Shown one piece after another: positions 24,759-33,849 of a stretch of 64,000 bases of DNA (position 1 is the stretch's first letter; every line of letters begins with the position of its first letter). Under the pieces are notes generated by a model. The model searched no databases. It had not been told where the DNA came from and saw only the letters and a list, made by a program, of their open reading frames with translations. The stretch comes from Phycisphaerae bacterium (GTDB lineage Bacteria; Planctomycetota; Phycisphaerae; Sedimentisphaerales; Anaerobacaceae). The position numbers were made by a program, and so were the translations under genes. The DNA is taken from assembly GCA_017993835.1 (NCBI GenBank), contig JAGOLX010000011.1, positions 62,001 through 126,000 of the forward strand, given 5' to 3'.

Positions 24759-26552
24759 TTACATCTGTTCGACAACCGCGATGCCGAGCAACTGGGCCAG
24801 GCCGTGCCCGATGGTTCGGGCCGTCTGATCGCACAGGAGCAGTCGTGTGGGCCGGCTCGCCGGCGGGGCGTCGAGGACCGGGCAGTTCGTGTAGAATGTG
24901 CTGAATCGCTGGGCCAGTTCGTAGAGATAGGCGGTCAGGTAGTTCGGCCGGTAGTCGGCGATGGCGGACTCGACCGCCTCCGCGTACCGGACAAGGTGCT
25001 TGGCCAGATCCAACTCGCTCGGCTCGCTCAGATTCAGGGTCTTGACGCTCGCCAATTCGCCCGCGACGTCCACGCCCTTGGTCTGGGCCTTTCGCTCGAT
25101 GGACCGGACCCGTGCATAGGCGTATTGCATGTAGGGAGCGGTGTTGCCCTCCATCGCGAGCATCTTGTCGAAGCTGAAGACGTAGTCGCTGGTCCGGCTG
25201 TTGCAGTAGTCCGCGTACTTGACGGCGCCGATGCCGACCGCTTGGGCGATCTGCGATTTGGCCTTGGCGGATAGCTCGGGGTTCTTCTCTTCGACGACAG
25301 TCGTGGCTCGTTCGACGGCCTCGTCGAGCAGATCTCTGAGTTTGACGTTCTCGCCGGAACGGGTCTTGAGCGGCTTGCCGTCCTCGCCGAGGACGCTGCC
25401 GAAGGTGACGTGGACGAGTTCGACCTTCTGGCCGTCCCGCTGGTCCCAGCCGGCCATCTCGGCCACTTTGAAGAGCATCTGGAAGTGCTGGATCTGCCGG
25501 GCGTCGGTCACGTAAACGATTCGGTCCGCCTTGAGCACGTTGATTCGGTACCGCAGTGCCGCCAGGTCCGTCGTCGCATAGAGGAACGCGCCGTCGGACT
25601 TCTGGATGATGAAGGGCAGCGGCTCGCCCTCCTTGGTCTGGAACCCCGGCGGAAACACGCAGACCGCGCCCTCTGATTCGACTGCCAGGCCGTTGGCCTT
25701 CAAGTCCCTGATGACGGTCGGCAAATCGTCGTTATATGAGCTCTCTCCCCTCGCGTCCTTTGCCGCCAGAGTGACGCCCAGTGTCTCATACAGTTGCTGG
25801 CATTCCGCCAGGGAAGCGGCAACGATGTCTCTCCAAAAGCTCGTCGCGATGGGATCATGGTTCTGCAGCTTGACGACCCAGGAGCGTGACTTTCCTGCGA
25901 ACTCTGCATCTTCGTCATATCGCTTCTTTGCCTGCCTGTAGAACTCCTCGAAGATTACGATCTGAACGTGAGAATCTGTCTCTTCTCCCATGCGAGGCAT
26001 TCCGGCCCTGTGCATCTCGTCCAGGTGGGCGATGAGCATACCGAACTGGGTGCCCCAGTCGCCGATATGGTTCTGGCGGGTGACGCGATGTCCCTCGAAC
26101 TCCAGCAGCCGGCACAGGCAGTCGCCGATGATCGTGCTGCGGAGGTGGCCGACGTGCATCTGCTTGGCGACGTTGGGACTGGAGAAGTCGACGACGATGG
26201 TCTGCGGGGAAACCGCCGGTCGAATGCCGAGCCGGTCGGTATTCTCCGCCGCGATGCGAAGCAGCTCGGTTGCGACGTACTGGGGCTTGAGTCGCAGGTT
26301 GATGAAGCCCGGCCCGGCCACTTCCGGCGGCTCGCACAGGTCGCTCAGATCGAGCTGTGCGACCACGGTCTCCGCAAGTTTGCGGGGATTGGTCTTGATC
26401 TGCTTGGCCAGCGACATCACGCCGTTGGCCTGGTAGTCGCCGAATCGCGGATCGGTTGCCGGTCGGATGACCGCAGCGCAGTCGGTCTGTCCGGTCGCCT
26501 TCGTCATCGCAGCAGATATGCGCTCTTCAAGGATGTCTACGGTGGATTTCAT
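24759..26552 (-). CDS. argS: Arginyl-tRNA synthetase
   Basis: This class I synthetase has 597 residues, close to the usual length. SSPNVAKQMHVGHLRSTIIGD near residue 120 contains the HxGH signature. The KMSKS loop is replaced by LKTRSG near residue 380, as is usual for ArgRS. The C-terminal helical anticodon-binding domain ends LARFS-like ELAQRFSTFYTNCPVL followed by LLCDQTARTIGHGLAQLLGI, the canonical ArgS tail. Leads the argS-yjbQ unit. Confidence 0.97.
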   Translation of the reverse strand: MKSTVDILEERISAAMTKATGQTDCAAVIRPATDPRFGDYQANGVMSLAKQIKTNPRKLAETVVAQLDLSDLCEPPEVAGPGFINLRLKPQYVATELLRIAAENTDRLGIRPAVSPQTIVVDFSSPNVAKQMHVGHLRSTIIGDCLCRLLEFEGHRVTRQNHIGDWGTQFGMLIAHLDEMHRAGMPRMGEETDSHVQIVIFEEFYRQAKKRYDEDAEFAGKSRSWVVKLQNHDPIATSFWRDIVAASLAECQQLYETLGVTLAAKDARGESSYNDDLPTVIRDLKANGLAVESEGAVCVFPPGFQTKEGEPLPFIIQKSDGAFLYATTDLAALRYRINVLKADRIVYVTDARQIQHFQMLFKVAEMAGWDQRDGQKVELVHVTFGSVLGEDGKPLKTRSGENVKLRDLLDEAVERATTVVEEKNPELSAKAKSQIAQAVGIGAVKYADYCNSRTSDYVFSFDKMLAMEGNTAPYMQYAYARVRSIERKAQTKGVDVAGELASVKTLNLSEPSELDLAKHLVRYAEAVESAIADYRPNYLTAYLYELAQRFSTFYTNCPVLDAPPASRPTRLLLCDQTARTIGHGLAQLLGIAVVEQM

Positions 26553-26590
26553 GCTCTCGATTGCCTTGGTTTGGCTTGGGGGGTCTCACG

Positions 26591-26613
26591 CGTGGGTTAG
26601 GAACCCACCCTAC
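26591..26613. repeat. GTAGGGTGGGT-type palindrome between argS and rsfS
   Basis: Inverted copy ending in CTAC (arms CGTGGGTT/AACCCACC). Same family as 1384-1404 and 1431-1451. Confidence 0.6.
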
Positions 26614-26658
26614 ATGTCTGTGGTCTGCGCCGGGCTGCAAATCATCCATTATCAACCA

Positions 26659-27018
26659 TCAATAGTCAACTCTCTCCGCGTCGCCCCAGAGGTGGTCGAG
26701 GTCGTAGAAGTCGCGGTACTCGGCGTCGAAGAGATGGACGACGACGTCGACGAAATCGACGAGGATCCATCGGCCCTGTTCGTAGCCTGCCCGTCCGAAC
26801 CGGCTGATCCCGCGCTCTCGTCCCGCTTGGGAGACCTCGTCCGCGACGGTTCGCATCTGTCGCTCGCTGGTGCCTGTCGCAATCACAAAGTAGTCGGTCG
26901 CGGGCGACAGGCCCCTGAGGTCCAGCACCACGATGTCGCTGCAATGCCGTTCCCGGGCGATCCCGGCCGCTGCGAGGGCGAATTCCTTCGCCTGCTTATT
27001 CGGTTTTCTTCTCGCCAA
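26659..27018 (-). CDS. rsfS: Ribosomal silencing factor RsfS
   Basis: RsfS binds L14 of the large ribosomal subunit and blocks subunit joining in starved cells. The 119-residue protein shows DIVVLDLRGLSPATDYFVIATGTSERQ at residues 28-54 and the late WILVDFVDVVVHLFDAEYRDFYDLDHLW block, both family hallmarks. No ATG fits the family N-terminus; the frame starts with TTG at 27018, preceded by AAGGTG. It sits between the hppA terminator and argS on the same strand. Confidence 0.93.
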   Translation of the reverse strand: MARRKPNKQAKEFALAAAGIARERHCSDIVVLDLRGLSPATDYFVIATGTSERQMRTVADEVSQAGRERGISRFGRAGYEQGRWILVDFVDVVVHLFDAEYRDFYDLDHLWGDAERVDY

Positions 27019-27057
27019 TCGTTTTTCACCTTATTCCAGAGGTTCACCATAAAAGAG

Positions 27058-27084
27058 AAGGGTGGCCCAACGCGGACCACCCTT
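27058..27084 (-). terminator. Terminator of hppA
   Basis: On the minus strand AAGGGTGGTCC pairs with GGGCCACCCTT (11 bp with one G-T pair, loop of 5), followed by CTCTTTTAT. It lies about 55 bases after the hppA stop. Confidence 0.75.
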
Positions 27085-27138
27085 ATTAGAGTACAGTCAC
27101 CAGCGGGCAGCGTCAACTGTTGCCTGCCGGAGTCTCGA

Positions 27139-29583
27139 TCACTGGCTGCCGAGATGGAGCCAGGCGCTGACCTGCGGCGCGAATTTCACGATCACGCCGG
27201 AGAAGACCACGCTGACCATCGACATCAACTTGATGAGGATGTTCAAGCTCGGGCCGGAGGTGTCCTTGAACGGATCGCCGACCGTGTCGCCGATGACCGC
27301 GGCGCCGTGGACGGGGTTCTTGGAGCCGTCGGGCAGCTTCTTGCCGCCGTGGGCGCCCTTCTCGATGTACTTCTTGGCGTTGTCCCACGCGCCGCCGGCG
27401 TTGTTGAGCGTGATGGCCAGGACGAATCCGGTGGTCAGACCGCCCACGAGAAGGCCCATGACGCCGGAGACGCCCATGAGCAGGCCGGTTACGACCGGCA
27501 CGATGATCGCTAGCAGTGAAGGCAGAACCATCTCTCTCTGAGCGCCCTTCGTGGAGATCGAGACGCACCGGGCGTAGTCCGGCTTGCCTTTGCCTTCCAT
27601 GATGCCCGGGATGCTCTTGAACTGCCGGCGCACTTCCTCGACCATCGCGCCTGCAGCCCGACCGACGGCTTTCATAGTCATGGCGCAGAAGACGAACGCC
27701 ATCATGCCGCCGATGAACAGGCCGCCGATCAGTTTCGGATTCATGATCGTCAGATCGTAGGCATTAACGAAGTCGGCCATCGTGGCGGTCCTGGCGTTGA
27801 TCGCGCCGGCAACCCCGTCGGTAGCTGCGAAGGCGACCTGGCCCACGTGGTAAATGCCGTCGGCGCTCTCCTGGGCGAGGCGTCCGATCCAGATCCGAAT
27901 TTCCTCGATGTATGCGGCCAGAAGGGCCATGGCGGTCAGAGCCGCCGAGCCGATGGCGAAGCCCTTGCCGGTGGCGGCGGTGGTGTTGCCCAGGGCGTCC
28001 AGCGCGTCGGTTCGCTTGCGGACTTCCGGATCCAGACCGGCCATTTCCGCATTGCCGCCGGCGTTGTCGGCGATGGGACCGTAGGCGTCCGTCGCCAGCG
28101 TGATTCCGAGCGTCGAGAGCATGCCGACCGCGGCGAAACCGATCCCGTACAGGCCCATCGCCACGTCGGAGAACCCGCCGGCGAAGCCGTAGGCGCAGAG
28201 GATGCCGATCACGATGGTGATGACCGGCAGGCCCGCGGAGTACATGCCGTTGGCGAAACCATCGATGATGGCCGTCGCCGGACCCATTCTGGCCTGATTC
28301 GCGATGCCCTTGGTCGGCTTGTATTCGTCCGAGGTGTAGTATTCCGTGAACTGTCCGATCATGACGCCGGCGACCAGACCGGAGACCACCGAGCCGAAGA
28401 TGCCCCAACTGATCCAGTCCGTCATCGCCAGGCCGGCGAGCACAATCAGGATCAGGACGGAGCTGCCCAGCGTTCCGAGCAGGAGGGCACGAAGCAGATT
28501 CTTCTGGCTGGCGTCTTCCTTGCAGCGGACCATGAACACGCCGGCGATCGACAGGAAGATGCCGATGCCTGCCACGATCATGGGGGCGAGCACGGCCTTG
28601 AGCGGGTCCATGCCGCTCCTGGTGACTGCCGACAGCGGCAGAGCGGCGCCGAGGGCCGCGGTTGCGAGAATCGAGCCGCAATAGCTCTCGTACAGGTCGG
28701 CGCCCATGCCGGCCACGTCGCCGACGTTGTCGCCCACGTTGTCCGCGATGGTCGCGGGGTTGCGCGGGTCGTCCTCGGGGATGCCGGCTTCCACCTTGCC
28801 GACGAGGTCTGCGCCGACGTCCGCGGACTTGGTGTAGATGCCGCCGCCGACACGGGCGAAGAGGGCCTGCGTCGAGGCGCCCATGCCGAAGGTGATCATC
28901 GTCGTCGTGATCTCGACGAGCATTCGCTGCGGGTCCATGCCGGGGTGAACGAGCGTCAGGCCGAACAGCGTCAGGCCGTTCTTCATATGCTCGGGGGTGT
29001 AGACCAGCTTGTCGAGAATCAGATACCAGATGGAGATGTCCAGCAGGCCAAAGCCCACCACGACCAGGCCCATGACGGCGCCGGACCGGAAGGCAACCTG
29101 CAGACCGCTGTTGAGGCTCTTGGTGGCGCCTTGGGCGGTTCGGGAGGAGGCGGCGGTCGCTGTCTTCATCCCGAGGAACCCGCACAGGCCGCTGAAGAAG
29201 CCGCCGGTGAGGAACGCCACAGGGACAAATGGGTTCTGGATGCCCTTATACGCCAGGAAGGCGAAGAGGGCGACGAGCACTGCGAACACGATCACAACCA
29301 CACCGTATTGGCGCCTCAGGTAGGCATAGGCGCCTTCCCGTACGTACTGGGCGATCTCGACCATCTTCTCTGTGCCTGCCGGGGCCTCGATCATCTTCTT
29401 GTAGAAGTAGAAGGCAAATCCCAGGGCACACATCGCCGAAATCGGCGCGACCCACCAGAACAGCGTTGTACCCGACGCCGTCTCGGCATCGATAGGGCCT
29501 CCGGCGGCCTCGGCAGCGCCCGCCACGGCACTGAGGGCCAGAACCGGCACCGATATTCCCAGAATCCTTTTCAACGCACTCAC
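27139..29583 (-). CDS. hppA: Membrane-bound ion-translocating pyrophosphatase
   Basis: The enzyme couples hydrolysis of pyrophosphate to export of H+ or Na+ across the inner membrane. At 814 residues with about 16 membrane segments it has normal length. The catalytic loop contains DVGADLVGKVE (DX7KXE motif) and IADNVGDNVGDVAGMGADLYESY. The later GNTTAATGKGFAIGSAAL has Ala at the position that is Lys in K+-independent enzymes, so it should be K+-dependent; the pumped ion cannot be read reliably. The GTG start at 29583 is supported by AGGAG and by MSALKRI followed by the first membrane helix. Confidence 0.95.
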   Translation of the reverse strand: MSALKRILGISVPVLALSAVAGAAEAAGGPIDAETASGTTLFWWVAPISAMCALGFAFYFYKKMIEAPAGTEKMVEIAQYVREGAYAYLRRQYGVVVIVFAVLVALFAFLAYKGIQNPFVPVAFLTGGFFSGLCGFLGMKTATAASSRTAQGATKSLNSGLQVAFRSGAVMGLVVVGFGLLDISIWYLILDKLVYTPEHMKNGLTLFGLTLVHPGMDPQRMLVEITTTMITFGMGASTQALFARVGGGIYTKSADVGADLVGKVEAGIPEDDPRNPATIADNVGDNVGDVAGMGADLYESYCGSILATAALGAALPLSAVTRSGMDPLKAVLAPMIVAGIGIFLSIAGVFMVRCKEDASQKNLLRALLLGTLGSSVLILIVLAGLAMTDWISWGIFGSVVSGLVAGVMIGQFTEYYTSDEYKPTKGIANQARMGPATAIIDGFANGMYSAGLPVITIVIGILCAYGFAGGFSDVAMGLYGIGFAAVGMLSTLGITLATDAYGPIADNAGGNAEMAGLDPEVRKRTDALDALGNTTAATGKGFAIGSAALTAMALLAAYIEEIRIWIGRLAQESADGIYHVGQVAFAATDGVAGAINARTATMADFVNAYDLTIMNPKLIGGLFIGGMMAFVFCAMTMKAVGRAAGAMVEEVRRQFKSIPGIMEGKGKPDYARCVSISTKGAQREMVLPSLLAIIVPVVTGLLMGVSGVMGLLVGGLTTGFVLAITLNNAGGAWDNAKKYIEKGAHGGKKLPDGSKNPVHGAAVIGDTVGDPFKDTSGPSLNILIKLMSMVSVVFSGVIVKFAPQVSAWLHLGSQ

Positions 29584-29642
29584 TTGCAGGCTCCTTTCGA
29601 ATAGACCTAGTTCGGGTGATGCATCCAGTACAGAATCCAAGC

Positions 29643-29670
29643 AGTGTACAGAAAGAGCACGGGTTTTCAA
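29643..29670 (-). promoter_or_regulatory. Promoter of hppA
   Basis: On the minus strand TTGAAA (29665-29670) and TACACT (29643-29648) are 16 bases apart, about 60 bases before the GTG start. Confidence 0.5.
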
Positions 29671-29758
29671 CTGATTTCCGTCGAAACTGCGAGGAATTCA
29701 CCGGCGGCTCCCTGTGGGTCTGGGAGCGTGCCGGCTCATCCTGCCAATGACCTTCCTG

Positions 29759-30961
29759 TCATGTGTGGTAATCCGCGTTGATGTGGACGTACTCGGTGCT
29801 CAGGTCGCAGCCGTAGTAGAAGTCGCTGCCTCGACCGATGCCCAGATCGACGGTGATGACGAACTGGCGCTGGGAGATGATCTGGGATGCCTCCTTCGGG
29901 TCGAAATCGGTCGGCGCCCCTTTGCGGAAGACGTACAGGTCGTCGAGCTTGCACGAGAGCTTGTCGGGCTTGAGTTTCACGCCGGAAGAGCCCACTGCGC
30001 AGATGATCCGACCCCAGTTCGGGTCGCCGCCGTTGACGGCGCACTTGAAGAGCGGGTAATCCGCCACGGCGCGGGCCGCCTTCGTCGCTTCCGCCGTGCT
30101 CGCGGCCCCTTTGACCACCACCTGGAACATCCGCGTGGCCCCCTCCGCGTCCAGTGCCATCTGGCGGACCAGGTCGGTGCATAGGTCCGTCAAGGCCGAC
30201 GCGAACTTCTGGTAGCCCGCGCCGGGTCCGGTAATCCGTTCGTTCCCGGCCAAGCCGGAGGCCAGGAGAATCCCGGTGTCGTTCGTGCTCTGGTGGCCGT
30301 CCACGGTCAGACGGTTGAGCGAGCCGCCGATGGCCTGGGTGAGGGCCTTGCCCAGCATCGCCTTGCTGATGGCGACGTCGGTCGTGATGAACAGCAGGGT
30401 GGTCGCCATGTTGGGCCCGATCATGCCGGCCCCTTTGACGGTGCCCGCGATCTTCGCGGTCGCCCGGGAGAGCTTGACCTCCCGATATGCCTGCTTGCAG
30501 CGGGTGTCGGTCGTCATGATGGCGTGTGCGAAGGCCAGTCCGGCCTCGGTCGAGCCCGACAGCAGGGGAGCCGCCTGGTCGATCCCGGCGGTCACCTTCT
30601 CCATGGGCAACTGGTGTCCGATGATCCCGGTCGAAGCGACGAGGACTTCCTCCGGCTGGACACCCAGATGCTTGGCGGTCAGGGCGCACATCCTGCGAGC
30701 GTTGGTCAGGCCGAGCTTGCCGGTGCAGGCGTTGGCGTTGCCCGAGTTGACCACGACGGCGCAGGTCTTGCGGCTGGCAACATGTTCCCGGCTGACCTGC
30801 ACGGCCGCCGAGGTGATCTTATTCGTCGTGAACACGGCCGCCGCGACCGCCCCCGTCGGGCATACGAGCAGACCCAGGTCGGGCTTGCCCGACACCTTCA
30901 CACCCGAAGCCAGACCCGCCGCCAGAAACCCCTGCGGCCCCGTCACCGTTCCGTTCGTCAT
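29759..30961 (-). CDS. argJ: Bifunctional glutamate N-acetyltransferase / amino-acid acetyltransferase
   Basis: ArgJ transfers the acetyl group from N-acetylornithine to glutamate, closing the acetyl cycle of arginine synthesis. The 400-residue precursor contains LNRLTVDGHQSTND near residue 185; the threonine before VDG is the autocleavage nucleophile that separates alpha and beta chains. GPNMATTLLFITTD precedes it, and RIICAVGSSGV and the terminal RGSDFYYGCDLSTEYVHINADYHT are also typical. The ATG at 30961 has GGAG 7 bases upstream. It belongs with argC 2 kb upstream on the same strand. A monofunctional OAT cannot be excluded. Confidence 0.95.
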   Translation of the reverse strand: MTNGTVTGPQGFLAAGLASGVKVSGKPDLGLLVCPTGAVAAAVFTTNKITSAAVQVSREHVASRKTCAVVVNSGNANACTGKLGLTNARRMCALTAKHLGVQPEEVLVASTGIIGHQLPMEKVTAGIDQAAPLLSGSTEAGLAFAHAIMTTDTRCKQAYREVKLSRATAKIAGTVKGAGMIGPNMATTLLFITTDVAISKAMLGKALTQAIGGSLNRLTVDGHQSTNDTGILLASGLAGNERITGPGAGYQKFASALTDLCTDLVRQMALDAEGATRMFQVVVKGAASTAEATKAARAVADYPLFKCAVNGGDPNWGRIICAVGSSGVKLKPDKLSCKLDDLYVFRKGAPTDFDPKEASQIISQRQFVITVDLGIGRGSDFYYGCDLSTEYVHINADYHT

Positions 30962-30994
30962 ATCGTTCTCCAATGATCCTGGGGGTGAGCCTTC

Positions 30995-31073
30995 TCACAC
31001 CCCCATATCGAGTTTCAGATGTCGCGCCATAGCCTCGAAGTCCCTGTCGCTGTGCAGCAGGGGGTAGCCGGCA
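30995..31073 (-). pseudogene. Remnant of a VapC-type PIN-domain toxin gene (C-terminal end only)
   Basis: The minus strand reads YPLLHSDRDFEAMARHLKL and then a stop; LLHSDRDFEAMA is the conserved C-terminal block of PIN-domain VapC RNases with the last acidic active-site residue. Nothing resembling the first 110 residues lies upstream, where the nucleotidyltransferase gene is found instead. It is therefore a degraded toxin fragment. Confidence 0.55.
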
Positions 31074-31100
31074 TGAGTATTCCTCCGTTGACAATCTTGC

Positions 31101-31412
31101 CTACAGAGGAACACCTTCTCTGACGGCCTCGCCGACGATGCCGATCTGCTGTTTCTTGGCTTCGAACTCCTCGGGAGTGTAACAGAGCGGCTCGATCTCC
31201 AGCGGCCAGTGCGTCCAGAAGTCATACATCAGCGCCGAACGCTGGCTGAAGAATACGCCCTGGAAATCGGGAGACACCAGGACGATATCGTAATCGCTGT
31301 CGGCAAGGTGGTCTCCCCTCGCCCGGCTGCCAAAGAGAATCGCCTGGGTGATTCTGTACTTCTCTCGTACTCGTCCCACAAAATCTTCTATTCGCGAATC
31401 TGTTTCTCTCAT
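31101..31412 (-). CDS. MNT-type nucleotidyltransferase domain protein
   Basis: The 103-residue minimal nucleotidyltransferase has FGSRARGDHLADSDYDIVLV around residue 25, the GS...DxD active site. The protein appears complete, unlike the relative at 1108. Such proteins are usually paired with HEPN toxins; no HEPN gene is adjacent, only the PIN-domain remnant downstream. It lies within the arginine cluster on the same strand. The start MRETDSRIEDFV is preferred over an upstream extension with an implausible cysteine-rich N-terminus. Confidence 0.75.
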   Translation of the reverse strand: MRETDSRIEDFVGRVREKYRITQAILFGSRARGDHLADSDYDIVLVSPDFQGVFFSQRSALMYDFWTHWPLEIEPLCYTPEEFEAKKQQIGIVGEAVREGVPL

Positions 31413-31476
31413 GCCGCAATGATAGCCCTGAGAGCAACTGCCGCACAAGCGTTTTATGGCAGGACGCGATCAAGGG

Positions 31477-32331
31477 CTAAAGGGCTGTCGTATCCCTCGA
31501 TCTTGGATCGTCGAGGGCGCCGGGGCCGTTGGTAAGCCGGCCGGCCAGGGCCATTTCGCGGAAGCCCGCCATCGGGTCGTAGAAGTCCCGGTTCAGGTCC
31601 ACGGCGTTGACCATCATGCCCGGCCGGTTGAGCCGCAGTTGTTCGGCGATCACGCCGTCGGGCTGGATGAAGCACGACGGGTACGGCGAGTAGCGCCCGC
31701 AGGAGTTGGTCATGCTCACCCAGAAGTGGTTCGTCGCCGCGTGGCATTGCATCGTCTGACGCATGATGTGCGTGTGTACGCTCGTGCCGCGCTGCCGGGC
31801 GTTGTAGAACGACTGGAAGACGCACTGCACTCGGTGCTTGCACAACTCGCGGTACAACTCGGGGAAGCGCAGGTCGAAGCAGATCAGCAGGCCGCACTTG
31901 ACCTCGTTGAGCGTGAACGTGACGAACCGGTCTCCTGGCGTGAAGTGCTCCAGGTCGCCCGGCGTGCAGAATCGCTTGTCGTAGCGATCCGCGATCTTGC
32001 CTTCGGGACTGATGAGGTACAGGCTGTTGTGCGGCCAGTTGGGCTCGGTCAACGGGTGCGTGCTGCCCAGGACGACCCACAGGCCCAGCTCGCGCGCGAG
32101 GGCCATGATCCCGAGCGTCTCGTCTTTCAGCAGGTCCCAGTCGTACCCTTTGAACGAGCTGAAGTCGGCGCCGACGTATCCGCTCAGGGCGCACTCCGAG
32201 AAGTGGACGATCTCGGCCTTCGCCTGGCCGGCCTTCGCCATGAACTGGCGGATGGCCGCAGCGTTTCGACGCACCGACTCGCTGACCGCAAACTGGCAGG
32301 ACGCCACTTGGATGGTGCCGCTTCGGATCAT
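31477..32331 (-). CDS. Nitrilase-superfamily carbon-nitrogen hydrolase
   Basis: The 284-residue protein has the Glu-Lys-Cys catalytic triad of C-N hydrolases: HFSECALSGY (Glu, about residue 46), DRYDKRFCTPGD (Lys, about 119) and GLLICFDLRFPELYR (Cys, about 151). It would hydrolyse an amide or nitrile in the cytoplasm; the substrate cannot be read from sequence. It starts 4 bases after the CMD-family gene and lies in a same-strand run with argC and argJ, so an amide linked to amino-acid metabolism is possible. Confidence 0.85.
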   Translation of the reverse strand: MIRSGTIQVASCQFAVSESVRRNAAAIRQFMAKAGQAKAEIVHFSECALSGYVGADFSSFKGYDWDLLKDETLGIMALARELGLWVVLGSTHPLTEPNWPHNSLYLISPEGKIADRYDKRFCTPGDLEHFTPGDRFVTFTLNEVKCGLLICFDLRFPELYRELCKHRVQCVFQSFYNARQRGTSVHTHIMRQTMQCHAATNHFWVSMTNSCGRYSPYPSCFIQPDGVIAEQLRLNRPGMMVNAVDLNRDFYDPMAGFREMALAGRLTNGPGALDDPRSRDTTAL

Positions 32332-32335
32332 AGCA

Positions 32336-32677
32336 TCAGTCTTTGAAGACGCTCTCCATTACTTCCAGGGCGAACCGGGCGGAGACAGTGGCCCGCCCGC
32401 CGCCCATTTCGATCCCCACTTCGACGGCCTCCAGGACCTCCCGACGGGTGGCGCCCGCCTTGGCGGCCTGCTCGATATGCCACTGCATGCACGACTCGCA
32501 GTCCATCACGACCGAGATCCCCACGGCGATCAGCTCCTTGGCCTTCTTGGGCAGCGCGCCGTCGGCATAGGCGGCGGCCTCCATGTCCAGAAAGGCCCGG
32601 TAGACCTTCGAGTCCAGGGCCAGCAGCTCCTGGTGGGCACGCTTTCTCTTGCGGCAGATGTCCTCGATCTTGCCCAT
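32336..32677 (-). CDS. Carboxymuconolactone decarboxylase (AhpD-like) family protein
   Basis: The 113-residue helical protein contains CESCMQWHIEQAAKAGATRREVLEA, i.e. the CxxC...H motif of AhpD-like CMD proteins, which often serve as small thiol-disulfide or peroxide-handling enzymes. VGISVVMDCESC is the typical helix leading into it. The chosen ATG at 32677 follows an AGAGGA site; a TTG start overlapping the argC stop is also possible. Tightly linked to argC and the nitrilase. Confidence 0.85.
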   Translation of the reverse strand: MGKIEDICRKRKRAHQELLALDSKVYRAFLDMEAAAYADGALPKKAKELIAVGISVVMDCESCMQWHIEQAAKAGATRREVLEAVEVGIEMGGGRATVSARFALEVMESVFKD

Positions 32678-32697
32678 GGCAGTCCTCTGGTGCCCGG

Positions 32698-33708
32698 TCA
32701 ATCCAGTCCCATCGTCTCCCGCAGGCCGAAGAGGATGTTCATGTTCTGGATGGCCTGGCCGCTAGCGCCCTTCGTCAGGTTGTCGATCACGGAGAAGACC
32801 ACGATCCGACCCTTGACCAGGGTCGGGAAGATGTGGCAGTAGTTCGTCGCACAGACGTCCTTGACCGCCGGAGCGGTCTTGCGGACCTGCACGAACGGCT
32901 CGCTCTTGTAGAATTCGTTATAGAGGGGCAGAAGCTGCTCGGCCTTCACGCCCTTCTTCGGCTGGCAGTAGACCGTCGAGAGGATGCCTCGGTCGAAGGG
33001 CCCGACGTGCGGCTGGAAGAGGATCTGTACCGGCGAGCCCGCGATCTCGGAGGCGATCTGCTCCATCTCCGGCATGTGACGATGCGTCCCGATCCCGTAC
33101 GCGAAGATGTTCTCGTTCATGTTCGGGAAGTGGAACTTGACCGAGGGGGTCTTGCCCGCGCCGGAGGCGCCCGTCACGGAGTTGACGATGATGGAGTCGA
33201 GGTCGATGATCCCCTTCTTCAGCAGGGGCGCCAGGGCCAGCGTCGCGCCGGTGGGGAAGCAGCCGGGATTGGCGACCAGGCGAGTCTTCTTGATCTTCTT
33301 GCGGAACAGCTCGGGCAGTCCGTAGACCGCCTCGTCCAGGTGCGTCGCATCGGTATGCACGACGCTGTAGTACTTCTCGTAGACCGTGACGTCCTTGATC
33401 CGATAGTCGGCGCTGAAATCGACCACCTTGACGCCAGCGCTGAGCAGCTCGGGCACGAACTGCATCGAGACCTTGTGCGGCAGGCAGCACAGAGCCACGT
33501 CCGCCTGCTCCGAGAGCTTCTCCAGGCTCAACGGCTCGATGGGCAGTGTGCACCGCCCGCGAAATTCGGGAAAGACCTCTTCCGCCGGTCCGCACTCTTC
33601 CGGCAGGGCGGTCAGGTAGGTCAGTTTGGCCTCGCTGTGCCGCAGGAGGATTCGAATCGACTCTGCGCCGGTGTATCCACTGGCTCCGATGATCGCAACG
33701 CGTACCAT
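32698..33708 (-). CDS. argC: N-acetyl-gamma-glutamyl-phosphate reductase
   Basis: ArgC reduces N-acetylglutamyl phosphate to the semialdehyde with NADPH, the third step of arginine synthesis. The 336-residue protein begins VRVAIIGASGYTGAE (Rossmann fold). NPGCFPTGATLALAPL, with the catalytic cysteine, is near residue 145, TGASGAGK near 180, and the terminal NLTKGASGQAIQNMNI closes the NADP domain. AGGAG precedes the ATG. First of the argC-CMD-nitrilase-MNT-argJ run. Confidence 0.96.
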   Translation of the reverse strand: MVRVAIIGASGYTGAESIRILLRHSEAKLTYLTALPEECGPAEEVFPEFRGRCTLPIEPLSLEKLSEQADVALCCLPHKVSMQFVPELLSAGVKVVDFSADYRIKDVTVYEKYYSVVHTDATHLDEAVYGLPELFRKKIKKTRLVANPGCFPTGATLALAPLLKKGIIDLDSIIVNSVTGASGAGKTPSVKFHFPNMNENIFAYGIGTHRHMPEMEQIASEIAGSPVQILFQPHVGPFDRGILSTVYCQPKKGVKAEQLLPLYNEFYKSEPFVQVRKTAPAVKDVCATNYCHIFPTLVKGRIVVFSVIDNLTKGASGQAIQNMNILFGLRETMGLD

Positions 33709-33784
33709 GTATGCTCCTGTGAAAAGACCCTATGCTTCTGGAAAACAGGAGAGCATGCCTGATCTCCCATTTCCCAGAAGTGAT

Positions 33785-33823
33785 AAAAAAAAACAGCCGC
33801 AAAGATCGTCTCTCGGCGGCTGT
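33785..33823 (-). terminator. Terminator of the rplM-rpsI operon
   Basis: On the minus strand ACAGCCGC pairs with GCGGCTGT (33816-33823 with 33793-33800), followed by a run of eight T. It lies about 25 bases after the rpsI stop. Confidence 0.85.
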
Positions 33824-33849
33824 CGTTGTCCAGTTGGCTTTCTTTCGGA

